Below, piece by piece: positions 16,001 through 23,248 of a DNA stretch of 24,899 bases. Below the pieces are notes generated by a model. It saw nothing but the letters and a program-made list of their open reading frames with translations. It searched no databases and was not told the origin of the DNA. A program made the position numbers and the translations under genes. Source of the stretch: Bacteroidota bacterium (GTDB lineage: Bacteria; Bacteroidota; Bacteroidia; B-17B0; Aurantibacillaceae); contig JANYBY010000052.1 in assembly GCA_025360565.1 (NCBI GenBank), positions 1 through 24,899 of the forward strand, given 5' to 3'. How positions within the stretch are numbered: the stretch's first letter is position 1; each line of letters begins with the position of its first letter.

Positions 16001-19000
16001 ATAAGATCATTTAGCTTATTGTTATTATTTGTAGCCGCGTCGGATGTCTGTTTTTGAGTTTCGCTTTTTGTAATTTTATTATTACCCGCGATAAACTCAC
16101 TTTTTAAACTTGGCATTTTATCAATGATTGTTTGGTTAGATCTTAAATTTGATACCAAAGCATCTAACTCAGCTTTGTTGGCATCGTACAATTTTTGATA
16201 AGCATTTAATTTTAAATTTGCCAGATCATTAAGGCCTGTGTTAACCGATTCTAACTGGGGCGCAAGATCTAAAGTACCGGTGTTTGCGGCAGGATTGGTG
16301 CCACCGGCAGAGGTAACCGCGGTTTTTAAAACAGCATTTGGATTTGTTTTTTGTAATATGTAAAGCGCTTGTTTTTGTTTGTCAAGCGCCTCCGTTTCTT
16401 TTTCTTCGGCGTTGCCTAAATTACCAAGTTTTGCGCCAATGTTTGGCAGTGAATTTGCTTCCTGACGCATATTAACCGCTTGCTTGAATGCTGTATTGGC
16501 GGCGTCCTGCAATTTATTTACTTCGCTTAGATCTAATTCACTTGCTTTACCTTCTTTTTTTAATGTTTCAATGTTTTCGTTGTTTGTATCAAATAACGAT
16601 CTATTATCATCCTTTAAAACTTCAGCGGCCTGTAAATGTTTTTCGTTGGCCTTGTTTTCTTCTTCTTTTGCTTTCGTAATCAATGCCTCTTTTTCGCCGC
16701 CCTCTTTGGTTTTTGCTTCATTGCGATACTCAAGTGCTTTGGCCATTATGTCATCGGCTTCTTTGTTAATTTCGTTTGGCGTTTTAACTCCATTTGTTTG
16801 TCCGGTATTGGTGCTCGCGGCTGAGGCGTTTTGAATTTGTTCTTTAGAGGTTGTGATCAGATCCTTTAATTTTTTTTGCTGAGCAGCCGCTTCGTTTATT
16901 TTAGCGTCGGCCTCAACTTTTAAACTTTGCGCTTGCGAATTTTGATAGCCATTGTATTCAAAATTTGAATTATCGTTTGTATTTAATTGTTCATTTAAGC
17001 CATTGAGTTGTTTGAATGCGTCCTCTTTACTATTAGAAGTGATCGGACTTAAATTAGTACCCGCGTTTTTTTGGCCGGAATTATTTCCGGCAATTGATTT
17101 AGTTATTTCGCCAACTAATTTATTGTTGGCAGTAATTTGCTGCTGATTTTGTTTTTTAGTTGTCTCTAATTTTTTTATTTCAGTGTTTAGTTCCTGTTTA
17201 GCTATGGGCGTTTTTGCTTTCAACAGATCAGTTTTATCTTTGGCCAATGCCTTATCAATTTCTTTATTGTAATTTTTTAATTGAGCAATACTCTCTTCAA
17301 TATTAGCTTTATTGTTACTATCGGTTACTACAACTTTATCTTTATACTTATCCGAGAGAACCTGATCGGTTATTTTTTCGCCGGCTCCGTTTATGTTGCT
17401 GCCATTGTTTTTTATTTCGTTGCCGCCGCTGTTAGTGCCTGTTGTGTTTGTGTTAATGCCGGATGTGTTGGTGTTAACAGCAATGGTTTCATTTTTAATT
17501 TTGTTCTTAAGGTCAAGTTCGTTCTTTAACCCGGCCAGTTCATCCTGCAGTTTTTTTATTTCGGTTTCGTTAGCGGCAATTTGTTTTTCTTTTTCGATCT
17601 GTTCGCCTTTTAATTCATTTATCTTTTCCTGAATAATTGGTTTTTGTTTTTTCTTGGCGTTTGCCAGATCCGTTTCATTTGTGCTAATAGCCGTTTTTAT
17701 TTCCCCAAGATTAGCTTTTGTATCGTCGTTCGACTTTTCTAGTTTAGCAATTTCTTTTTCTTTTTCATCTACCTCGTTTTTAATTGAGCTAAAAGAATTA
17801 TCCGATTGATTTTTTTTGCTCGAAAGTTCTGTAATTTGTTTTTGAATGTCATCCAATTTTGCCGTGCCATCATTATTGTTTTTGTTCTTAATAACATTAT
17901 CCAGTTCCTTAACGTATTGACTATTCAGATCGGCAATTTTTTGTTTATTGGCCGCGTCTTCGCCAAGGGTTTTCGCAAGATCCAGTATTTTATTAGCGGT
18001 GTTACGTTCTGTTTCGGCTTCGGTTTTAATAGCAATCGCTTTATCCATCGCGATCTTTTTCTCCCCTTCATCAGTAATAGCTTCCGCGTTTTTATACGCT
18101 TCATCGGCATCGGCCCATTTTTTATCGGCCTCAATTTTTTTAGCGGTACCAACTTCAACAGCATCCCACTCATCTTGTTTTAAGCGTTGGGCTTCTTTGC
18201 GGGCGTCATCCTCATCCTGCTTTGCAATATCGGCCAATTGTTGCTTGGTTAAGCTTTGTTTGGTTGATGGGGTATTTGTTACAACAGCTTTTGTACCCGT
18301 GGTATCTTCGGTCACGCTGGGTCCATTTCCGGTATACTTTGTGTTTCCGGCCGCGTTTTTAGTGGTATCATTCGTAACAATTTCAGGTCCGCCCAATTTA
18401 TTTTCGCCGGCATTTACGTTCAATTTGGCTTTTTGCTCAATTAGTTTTAAGTATTGAATATAACTTTCATCCGATGTAGCTTCATCAAAATAATTTATAA
18501 TTTTTAAAACGCCTTTTTCGTAAGCTATGGTTTGTCTTAAGGGTTTGGAAGATGCCAATAGTGGAAGTAAAACTCTATCCGACTGGGTTTTCATTCCCGG
18601 GGTTTCAACTGTAAATAATAATTTAGATCCGTTCGGCAGATCCATTAAATAATCGCCATTATCTTGAGCTTCAAATGTTCCAATATTAATACCGTTGCTC
18701 ATGTTTTTAACGGTGATAACGCTTTTTAAACTCTGTTCCGAACTTTCTTTTACAACCGTTCCTTTTATGGCTAATACATCAATTGGTTTACGTTGCGTAT
18801 TAATTTTTAAAACATCAATTTTACCCGGTAAACTCTGGCGGCCTGTACTAAAATAAGCCGTTTTTTCGAGCGAATCGGTTACATACAAATAATCGTCGTC
18901 GGGCGAATTAATTGGGAACTCAAGGTTTTCGGGCTGGCTCCAAGAATCGGTTGCGGCAAGATAGGTTGATTTGAAAATATCGTAACCGCCCATGCTGTTA

Positions 19001-19857
19001 TGGCCTTTACTCGCAAAATAAAGTGTGGTTCCGTTGGGATGAAGAAATGGATAATCCTCATCAAACTCTGTGTTTATTCCGTTTACTTTTACACCCGGAC
19101 TAAATTTGCCGTTTGGTAATTTTATTCGGTAATAAATATCCCTTCCGTTATCGTTATTTGAACCGTAACTGCTGTAATAAACACGTTCGCCTATTTTTGG
19201 TAAATAAACAATTGATTTGTCTTTTTTTCTTTTATCGGGCGAAGTTTGAAATTCATCGGGCTTTGCCAATAATTTTCCGCCAATGTTCTTTAGATCGTAA
19301 CTTCTAAAGTAATCCGATTCGTTGAGTGTTTTTTTACTGATCACTTCCAGATCAGACATGTTGCTTAACAAGCGCTTGCCATAGCCGCAAGCCCTAATTT
19401 CCCTATCTACTTGTAATTTTTTTTGTTTTGCCGAAGTGCCTATTTTTTTATAATCGTTATAAAATTTAATGGCCTCATCAAACAAATAATTTATGTGATA
19501 AGCTTTACCGAGATAAAATTTGGTTTCTTTGGGCGCATCGGCAGTGCGGCTGTTTGCGAATTGTAAAAAGGGCAAACATTTCTTTTTGTCGGGTTCACTG
19601 TAGATCATACAAACCCCTAATCTGAAGTTATATTCAGGATCCTTCGGAAAGTTTGCAACTAACTGAGCATAAAGCTTATAAGCACTCGTAAATTCATCTT
19701 CTTCAAATAACTTATCGGCTTCTTTTTTAAGATCGTCCGTGTTTCCCTGTGAGTAAAGGTTGCTGTAACTTATACTCAATAGAAGTAGCAGTAGGAATTT
19801 TCTAAGGAAAATACAGTTAATAAAAGTATATACTAAGGTGCTAAACCTTAAAGGCAT
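13048..19857 (-). CDS. Giant PorE-like envelope protein: TPR, beta-propeller, regulatory-like domain, long linker, three SPOR domains
   Basis: This 2269-residue protein starts at ATG 19857 (MPLRFSTLVYTF); the TTG two codons before is less likely. The signal peptide ends near LYS (about residue 37). In order, it has TPR-like helices (about 40-150; ADKLFEEDEFTSAYKLY); a PD40-type beta-propeller (about 200-350; FDEDYPFLHPNGTTLYFASK, GGYDIF); a carboxypeptidase-regulatory-like beta domain (about 362-435; IKGTVV...NGDYLMDLPNGS); coiled coil and Asn-rich linkers (about 450-1870); and three SPOR-like domains (about 1875, 2025 and 2178 onward). The SPOR domains each have FRVQIGAF, FTVQIGLY or FKVQIGAY and a DAF strand near the end. 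The N-terminal order is that of PorE of the T9SS, whose last domain is OmpA-like. Here SPOR, which binds denuded peptidoglycan, takes that place. A role anchoring outer-membrane or secretion machinery to peptidoglycan is inferred. Confidence 0.88.
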   Translation of the reverse strand: MPLRFSTLVYTFINCIFLRKFLLLLLLSISYSNLYSQGNTDDLKKEADKLFEEDEFTSAYKLYAQLVANFPKDPEYNFRLGVCMIYSEPDKKKCLPFLQFANSRTADAPKETKFYLGKAYHINYLFDEAIKFYNDYKKIGTSAKQKKLQVDREIRACGYGKRLLSNMSDLEVISKKTLNESDYFRSYDLKNIGGKLLAKPDEFQTSPDKRKKDKSIVYLPKIGERVYYSSYGSNNDNGRDIYYRIKLPNGKFSPGVKVNGINTEFDEDYPFLHPNGTTLYFASKGHNSMGGYDIFKSTYLAATDSWSQPENLEFPINSPDDDYLYVTDSLEKTAYFSTGRQSLPGKIDVLKINTQRKPIDVLAIKGTVVKESSEQSLKSVITVKNMSNGINIGTFEAQDNGDYLMDLPNGSKLLFTVETPGMKTQSDRVLLPLLASSKPLRQTIAYEKGVLKIINYFDEATSDESYIQYLKLIEQKAKLNVNAGENKLGGPEIVTNDTTKNAAGNTKYTGNGPSVTEDTTGTKAVVTNTPSTKQSLTKQQLADIAKQDEDDARKEAQRLKQDEWDAVEVGTAKKIEADKKWADADEAYKNAEAITDEGEKKIAMDKAIAIKTEAETERNTANKILDLAKTLGEDAANKQKIADLNSQYVKELDNVIKNKNNNDGTAKLDDIQKQITELSSKKNQSDNSFSSIKNEVDEKEKEIAKLEKSNDDTKANLGEIKTAISTNETDLANAKKKQKPIIQEKINELKGEQIEKEKQIAANETEIKKLQDELAGLKNELDLKNKIKNETIAVNTNTSGINTNTTGTNSGGNEIKNNGSNINGAGEKITDQVLSDKYKDKVVVTDSNNKANIEESIAQLKNYNKEIDKALAKDKTDLLKAKTPIAKQELNTEIKKLETTKKQNQQQITANNKLVGEITKSIAGNNSGQKNAGTNLSPITSNSKEDAFKQLNGLNEQLNTNDNSNFEYNGYQNSQAQSLKVEADAKINEAAAQQKKLKDLITTSKEQIQNASAASTNTGQTNGVKTPNEINKEADDIMAKALEYRNEAKTKEGGEKEALITKAKEEENKANEKHLQAAEVLKDDNRSLFDTNNENIETLKKEGKASELDLSEVNKLQDAANTAFKQAVNMRQEANSLPNIGAKLGNLGNAEEKETEALDKQKQALYILQKTNPNAVLKTAVTSAGGTNPAANTGTLDLAPQLESVNTGLNDLANLKLNAYQKLYDANKAELDALVSNLRSNQTIIDKMPSLKSEFIAGNNKITKSETQKQTSDAATNNNNKLNDLINATKIQVEAINQLTALEKKLNQAIVKNNTANNNTGNNGNNTGNNGNETANTNTTTANTNTTAANSNTETANTNTVAVNTNTGSPNTNTTAVNSNTESANTNTTAANTNTTAVNSNTETANTNTTAANTETNNANNTESIASKTVDVAELAKKDTSVTQVVNYFENNKAVLKNQGANQLVNNSLTELKKVDEQNKAVDAEIKNAEGTNTNSSETPFQLKTKAESLLVEAEDLGVKSFDLKKTANEKSGPEKDSLLTKAKELDDQAVNKKLEAVKLTDQSNEMNYNTNNTAIVELLGKAKNDNPTLASQLEPKYNDIAILKNQAKQMREEANTQTNSNAKIGALMNAEEKENDILQKQNEVLAELKKQYPDYVVKEPSANSGTVPEELKQKQAQLREKQFSELTNLTNAFSLEYETSKNNVPENLTEAQKTVKQNAEDLNKESKRLLVASAFEKNENERVKLLTLSAKAGNAAVDQLNKIVKPSNTVANNPRNNNPTNNNPRNNNPRNNNANNNPRNNANANNNPANNNVANNNPRNNNINNNPRNNVIANNPENNNTPRNTGRGTVKVEGLEVIVGNAYSAAKPIPIDAKIEDGLVFRVQIGAFKTPLPNNTFRGLNPVNAETAGNGYIRYTAGNFNKIENANAVKNDLRGLGYADAFVVVFFNGKRITYAEALDLLAKEGKTVDENASKTAGITANVNIPKVNNPPANNNVATNNVPNNTVNANTNVPDEVKVVKNLTEINDLLFTVQIGLYSRPVKQRQLFNLSPIYSEKLPNGLIRYTAGIYKNTDRMVTDKNKVVSLGIRDAFTSAYLNGKRITFDEGKIKQQDTTTKMEPENPIVFPEGNNSVNNTPVNNTPVNNTPVNNNTPAVTPFTNGVTKYPDATPENGIKTSPEGVCFKVQIGAYSRQVPNDVAAKFSTIKTWPVENVKINTLYIYNIGNYTGAKFAKALKDEAVRAGINDAFITVYKDGVKLFGAEAVALMNQ
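13391..13475 (-). repeat. Short tandem repeat encoding VNNTP in the linker between SPOR 2 and SPOR 3
   Basis: Read on the minus strand this region encodes NNSVNNTPVNNTPVNNTPVN, a 15-base, five-residue unit in three to four copies. It is a flexible Asn/Pro linker between the second and third SPOR domains of the giant protein. Confidence 0.8.
14310..14550 (-). repeat. Asn/Pro/Arg-rich repeat (NNNPR type) before SPOR 1
   Basis: The minus strand encodes about 80 residues of NNPRNNNPTNNNPRNNNPRN and variants (NANANNNPANNN, NVIANNPENNN). It is a low-complexity, weakly basic linker of roughly 6-residue period (about residues 1769-1849) just before the first SPOR domain. DNA copies are diverged, with AAT and AAC codons mixed, so it is not a fresh expansion. 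Confidence 0.8.
15585..15930 (-). repeat. 21-bp minisatellite encoding NTNTxxA heptads in the giant protein
   Basis: The minus strand encodes about twelve seven-residue units of the type N-T/S-N-T-x-x-A/V/P: NTNTTAA, NSNTETA, NTNTVAV, NTNTGSP, NTNTTAV, NSNTESA and so on (about residues 1309-1424). It is preceded by Asn/Gly-rich NNTGNNGN units. The period of 21 bases is exact. The antisense strand yields long hydrophobic open frames, which are artefacts of this repeat. Confidence 0.9.
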
Positions 19858-19949
19858 AATCAAAGTTTAAAGATAATAAAACTTATAATATAGATGCAGT
19901 TTATGTAAGAATTTCATAAAATGGTTTATCACAATAAAGTGTTAATTAT

Positions 19950-19980
19950 TTTAAAGTGATTGAAAAAATTCATAATTTTG
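19950..19980 (+). promoter_or_regulatory. Candidate promoter for the type A T9SS cargo gene
   Basis: TAATTTTG (19973-19980) is a full match to the Bacteroidota -7 element TAnnTTTG. It lies 27 bases before the ATG at 20008. The -33 part is poor (TTTA-like, around 19949-19952). The 150-base gap also serves the divergent giant gene, for which I see no clear minus-strand promoter. Confidence 0.5.
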
Positions 19981-20007
19981 ACATAATAACCAAAAAAACT
20001 AAAAAAT

Positions 20008-21459
20008 ATGATTAAGAATTTACTTACGGTGGGCTTAGTATTAACGAGCCTCGCTACACTTAACGCTCAGCAAAACGTTATGGTTAGCGGAAAGTTATCT
20101 ATAGACCCAAATAGCAAATTTGTGGCGGCAGAAAATGTTCAGCCTTCGCAAAATGTGGCGGGCAAAAGTCAAGTTGCTCCGATAGGAGACAGCTTAGCTT
20201 ATTTTTATAATAAGCACACATTGAGAAATACAACTGCAAATGCAAACTCATTTTATACATCAATTATGCCTCAGCCGCCAACCTACTCTCTTACAGGTAT
20301 GGGAAGTTCTTTTCTAAATCCCGGCGGAGCTGCAGTAACAGTTTCGGGTGCATATATTTTAGCTAGCCGTCAGGCAAACTCAACAAGTACTGCTGTTCCT
20401 TGTCGCGTGTACATTTGGAGCGCAGGGCCAACAGGCGTACCGGGTGCAAAATTAGACTCGGCAATGACGTCGGCGCCTATTACTAACACACTTGGTAATT
20501 TTTACGTTGCAACTTTTACTACACCAGTTGTGGTTAATGGTGCGTTCTTTATTTCTTACAAATCAGTACCTACTTTACCTGCCGATACCATTAGATGTTT
20601 CTTAACAAGTGGATTTACTCCTACTTCAACAAGCGGAACAGGATGGGCTCCACCACTTAAATTTGGCGAAGGCTTAAGTTATTTAAGAGGTAGCGGAAGT
20701 TGGGGCGCAACAACTAATGCATTCGGTCCTGGTACTGAATTAGAAGCAATTGTTGTTCCAAAGGTGTCCTTTAGTTATACTGCAAACGGAACTCAAATGG
20801 CCGCTAACGGTTGTTCTGTAAACCCTGCAGGTTATTCAGCTAATTCATTTATCACTTTTACCAGCACTTCAGGTCCTGATGTTATCGATAACCGTCAGTT
20901 TAACTTTAACGCTTTTGCAATTGCTTGGTTACCGTTTGTGAATACAAGTTCACTGGTTCCGGTTCCTGATCCAATTTATAATTGGTCTTTTGGCGGATGC
21001 GCACCATCAGTTCCGGGAACTTATACAACTGCAAATTGTCAACATTTTTGGGGTTCAGCGGGTACTAACGCAAACGCGAGTTTGATCGTTAAATATCAAC
21101 ACGGTTCTGCGGGTTATTTCACTAGTGGTGGAAAATACACAGACTTAAAAACTTTCCCAACATTTACAATTGTAAACTGTGGTTTACCTCCAATTGTTGG
21201 AATTAATTCTAACTCTTATGTTTCAAATAATTTATCGGTTTATCCTAACCCGGTTGTTAACGGTAAAGCTACTGTTAGCGGTTTAGAAGGCATGAACACG
21301 GTTTCGGTTTATAACATGTTAGGCCAAATGGTTTCTACCGTTACAAGCGATAAAGAAAACGTTTCAATTGATCTAACTAATCAGGTTCAGGGTACCTACT
21401 TAGTGAGAATTACTGATTCTTACAGCAAGTCAAAAACTGTTAAAGTAATTAATCAATAA
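20008..21459 (+). CDS. Secreted protein with T9SS type A sorting domain, function unknown
   Basis: This 483-residue protein has a signal peptide ending near LNA (residue 20, then QQNVMVSG). The C-terminal domain is a clear type A T9SS sorting domain: LSVYPNPVVNGKATVSGLEG, VSVYNMLGQMVSTV, then TYLVRITDSYSKSKTVKVI (about residues 409-483). The central part (about 90-400) is Ser/Thr/Gly-rich and probably all beta (for example VPCRVYIWSAGPTGVPGAKL and GAFFISYKSV). This resembles the lectin-like or proprotein-convertase-type beta-sandwich folds common in such cargo, but no catalytic motif is visible. It should cross the outer membrane by the T9SS and be attached to the surface or released. It lies divergent to the giant PorE-like gene and ends at a strong terminator, so it is probably a single-gene transcript. 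Confidence 0.9.
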   Translation: MIKNLLTVGLVLTSLATLNAQQNVMVSGKLSIDPNSKFVAAENVQPSQNVAGKSQVAPIGDSLAYFYNKHTLRNTTANANSFYTSIMPQPPTYSLTGMGSSFLNPGGAAVTVSGAYILASRQANSTSTAVPCRVYIWSAGPTGVPGAKLDSAMTSAPITNTLGNFYVATFTTPVVVNGAFFISYKSVPTLPADTIRCFLTSGFTPTSTSGTGWAPPLKFGEGLSYLRGSGSWGATTNAFGPGTELEAIVVPKVSFSYTANGTQMAANGCSVNPAGYSANSFITFTSTSGPDVIDNRQFNFNAFAIAWLPFVNTSSLVPVPDPIYNWSFGGCAPSVPGTYTTANCQHFWGSAGTNANASLIVKYQHGSAGYFTSGGKYTDLKTFPTFTIVNCGLPPIVGINSNSYVSNNLSVYPNPVVNGKATVSGLEGMNTVSVYNMLGQMVSTVTSDKENVSIDLTNQVQGTYLVRITDSYSKSKTVKVINQ

Positions 21460-21477
21460 TTTAGTTTATAATAAAAG

Positions 21478-21513
21478 ATCCCGTTCAGGTTTAACTTGAA
21501 CGGGATTTTTTTT
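21478..21513 (+). terminator. Intrinsic terminator after the type A cargo gene
   Basis: ATCCCGTTCA (21478-21487), a nine-base loop, TGAACGGGAT (21497-21506), then a run of T to 21513. This is a perfect 10-base stem with a GC-rich core and an eight-T tract, 18 bases after the stop codon. It separates this gene from the convergent cytidine deaminase gene. Confidence 0.92.
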
Positions 21514-21537
21514 GCCCGATTTTTTTCGAAACTTTAT

Positions 21538-22023
21538 TTATAAACTCTTATTGGTAAAGGCGAGGGGCAATAAATTTGCAACCGATCGGCTAACATAAAT
21601 TTCTTTTTTTGAACCACCCATTATTAATTTTATAGGAGAATTAAATTTTGATTCGTATTCCGACATAGCCTGTCGGCATGCGCCACAAGGGCTTAATGCG
21701 CTCTTTAAAGTTTTGTGCATTGATTTAGCGGATATGGCAATGGCAATAATCTTTGTTTTTGGAAATTGTGAAGCAGCATGAAAAATAGCAACTCTTTCGG
21801 CGCAAAGTCCTGATGGATAAGCAGCGTTTTCCTGATTGTTTCCAGTTACAATAGTTCCGTTGGCGAGCAATACGGCTGCACCAACGTAAAAATTGGAGTA
21901 GGGTGCATAGGCTCGCTCAGCCGCTTTAATGGCCTGTTTTAGCAATTTTTTGTCCGAAGCATTCAATTCATTTATCGAATTATAAATCTCGAACTCAGAA
22001 CTTATTATTATTTTTTTTAGCAT
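21538..22023 (-). CDS. cdd: Cytidine deaminase
   Basis: This 161-residue homotetrameric-type enzyme converts cytidine and deoxycytidine to uridine and deoxyuridine in pyrimidine salvage. The substrate-binding APYSNFYVGAAVLL, the NQENAAYPSGLCAERVAIF motif (zinc Cys74, proton-shuttle Glu76) and SPCGACRQ (zinc Cys113 and Cys116) are all intact. The N-terminal 25 or so residues (KKIIISSEFEIYNSINELN) form an extra strand common in Bacteroidota homologues. The start codon is ATG 22023. It lies 13 bases downstream of the FAD oxidoreductase gene and is probably cotranscribed with it. Confidence 0.96.
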   Translation of the reverse strand: MLKKIIISSEFEIYNSINELNASDKKLLKQAIKAAERAYAPYSNFYVGAAVLLANGTIVTGNNQENAAYPSGLCAERVAIFHAASQFPKTKIIAIAISAKSMHKTLKSALSPCGACRQAMSEYESKFNSPIKLIMGGSKKEIYVSRSVANLLPLAFTNKSL

Positions 22024-22036
22024 TTATTTTTTATTT

Positions 22037-23170
22037 TTAGGTTTCAGATATTTTTTTAGCGGCTATTTTTCCAACCAAACTTCCAATTGCAATACCCATG
22101 CCGCCCATACGTACAGCGGCAAGCACGTTCTTACTCACAAATTTTATGATCGGTTTTTTTTCGCTTCCAACACCCATAATTCCGCTCCAGCGATGTTCTA
22201 CTTCAAATTTAACACCCGGTAAAATAATTTCTTTCAATAATTTATCCAGGTGATCCTGAATTTTTAAATTCAATTCAATTTTAGAGGTTGTTTCTTTTTT
22301 AAGATCCAGGTTTCTTCCGCCACCGAATAAAACACGGTTATTTATATTTCTGAAATAATAAAATCCTTGCCTAAAATGAAAGGTTCCTTTTAATTTTAAA
22401 TTCGTGATCGGTTTAGTGATTAAAACCTGTGCCCTTGCGGGTTTCACGTCTTGTATGTTTAATAATTCTTTTGCAAAACCATTTGTAGCCACAATTACTT
22501 TTGTTGCTTTAAAAACTCCGGCATTACTGTGCAGTTCTACATTTTTTCCGGTATCTAAAATTTTTGAAACAGCAGCACCGTTTAAAATAATAATTCCTTT
22601 TTTAACGGCCATTTCAATCAAATGTTTCATCATTGATCCGGTATTCAATTGGCCTTCGTATTTATTAAATAAAACACCTTTTATTTTATTGAATTGTTTT
22701 ATTTTTTTGTCAGCTGCGCTATACGTATTTTTTAACCCAATACTTTTTTGGATCATTTTATTTAAATGATCTATTCTCTCAAAACAGTCATCATAGTGTT
22801 GTTTTACATCAAATAACTCGTATCCTCCGCAAGGATCAAATTCTATATGCTTATCTCCGAGCCGTTTTCTCAATAATTTTAAACCTTTCCATCTCATTTC
22901 AACGGTCTCCCACACAGATTGCTCGGGCATTTTCGATAGGTCGTCTAAAAGTTCGCTTACACTTCCAAAACAGGCAAAGCCCGCATTCTTGGTGCTGGCG
23001 CCACTTGGCAGCATTCCTTTTTCAAGAATTAATATTTTCGCTTTTTTATTTTCTTCTGTAAAGGAGAGCGCTGTGCTTAGCCCTACAATGCCACTGCCTA
23101 TAACGATCAGGTCAAATGTTTTAAAATATTGCTGCAATTCCCAATAACTATAATTAACATTTAGATGCAT
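22037..23170 (-). CDS. FAD-dependent amino acid/amine oxidoreductase (DAO family)
   Basis: This 377-residue protein has an N-terminal dinucleotide-binding motif VIGSGIVGLSTALSF (about residues 23-37), the ribose-binding Glu in ILILEKG, and GASTKNAGFACFG, typical of the DAO superfamily (DadA, PuuB and glycine oxidase relatives). The C-terminal part has VEHRWSGIMG and RMGGMGIAIGSLVGKIAA, the second FAD-binding region. Closest in feel to gamma-glutamylputrescine or D-amino-acid oxidoreductases, but the substrate is unresolved. No signal peptide, so it is cytoplasmic. It heads a two-gene unit with cdd, with a gap of 13 bases; no metabolic link between the two is evident. Confidence 0.88.
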   Translation of the reverse strand: MHLNVNYSYWELQQYFKTFDLIVIGSGIVGLSTALSFTEENKKAKILILEKGMLPSGASTKNAGFACFGSVSELLDDLSKMPEQSVWETVEMRWKGLKLLRKRLGDKHIEFDPCGGYELFDVKQHYDDCFERIDHLNKMIQKSIGLKNTYSAADKKIKQFNKIKGVLFNKYEGQLNTGSMMKHLIEMAVKKGIIILNGAAVSKILDTGKNVELHSNAGVFKATKVIVATNGFAKELLNIQDVKPARAQVLITKPITNLKLKGTFHFRQGFYYFRNINNRVLFGGGRNLDLKKETTSKIELNLKIQDHLDKLLKEIILPGVKFEVEHRWSGIMGVGSEKKPIIKFVSKNVLAAVRMGGMGIAIGSLVGKIAAKKISET

Positions 23171-23212
23171 ATAACTAAAGTTTTTTTGATTTTTTATTTT
23201 AAGTAATTTATG

Positions 23213-23245
23213 TAAATTTAATATCTAAATAATGCATGTCCCAAA
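23213..23245 (-). promoter_or_regulatory. Weak candidate promoter shared by the FAD oxidoreductase and the 23249 gene
   Basis: On the minus strand TTTG (23245-23242), 21 bases, TAAATTTA (23220-23213) fits the Bacteroidota promoter with one mismatch and leaves a leader of about 37 bases to ATG 23170. TAAATTTA is palindromic, so it could also serve as the -7 of the divergent gene at 23249, though the nearest TTTG on the plus strand is 24 bases away. Confidence 0.3.
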
Positions 23246-23248
23246 ACT

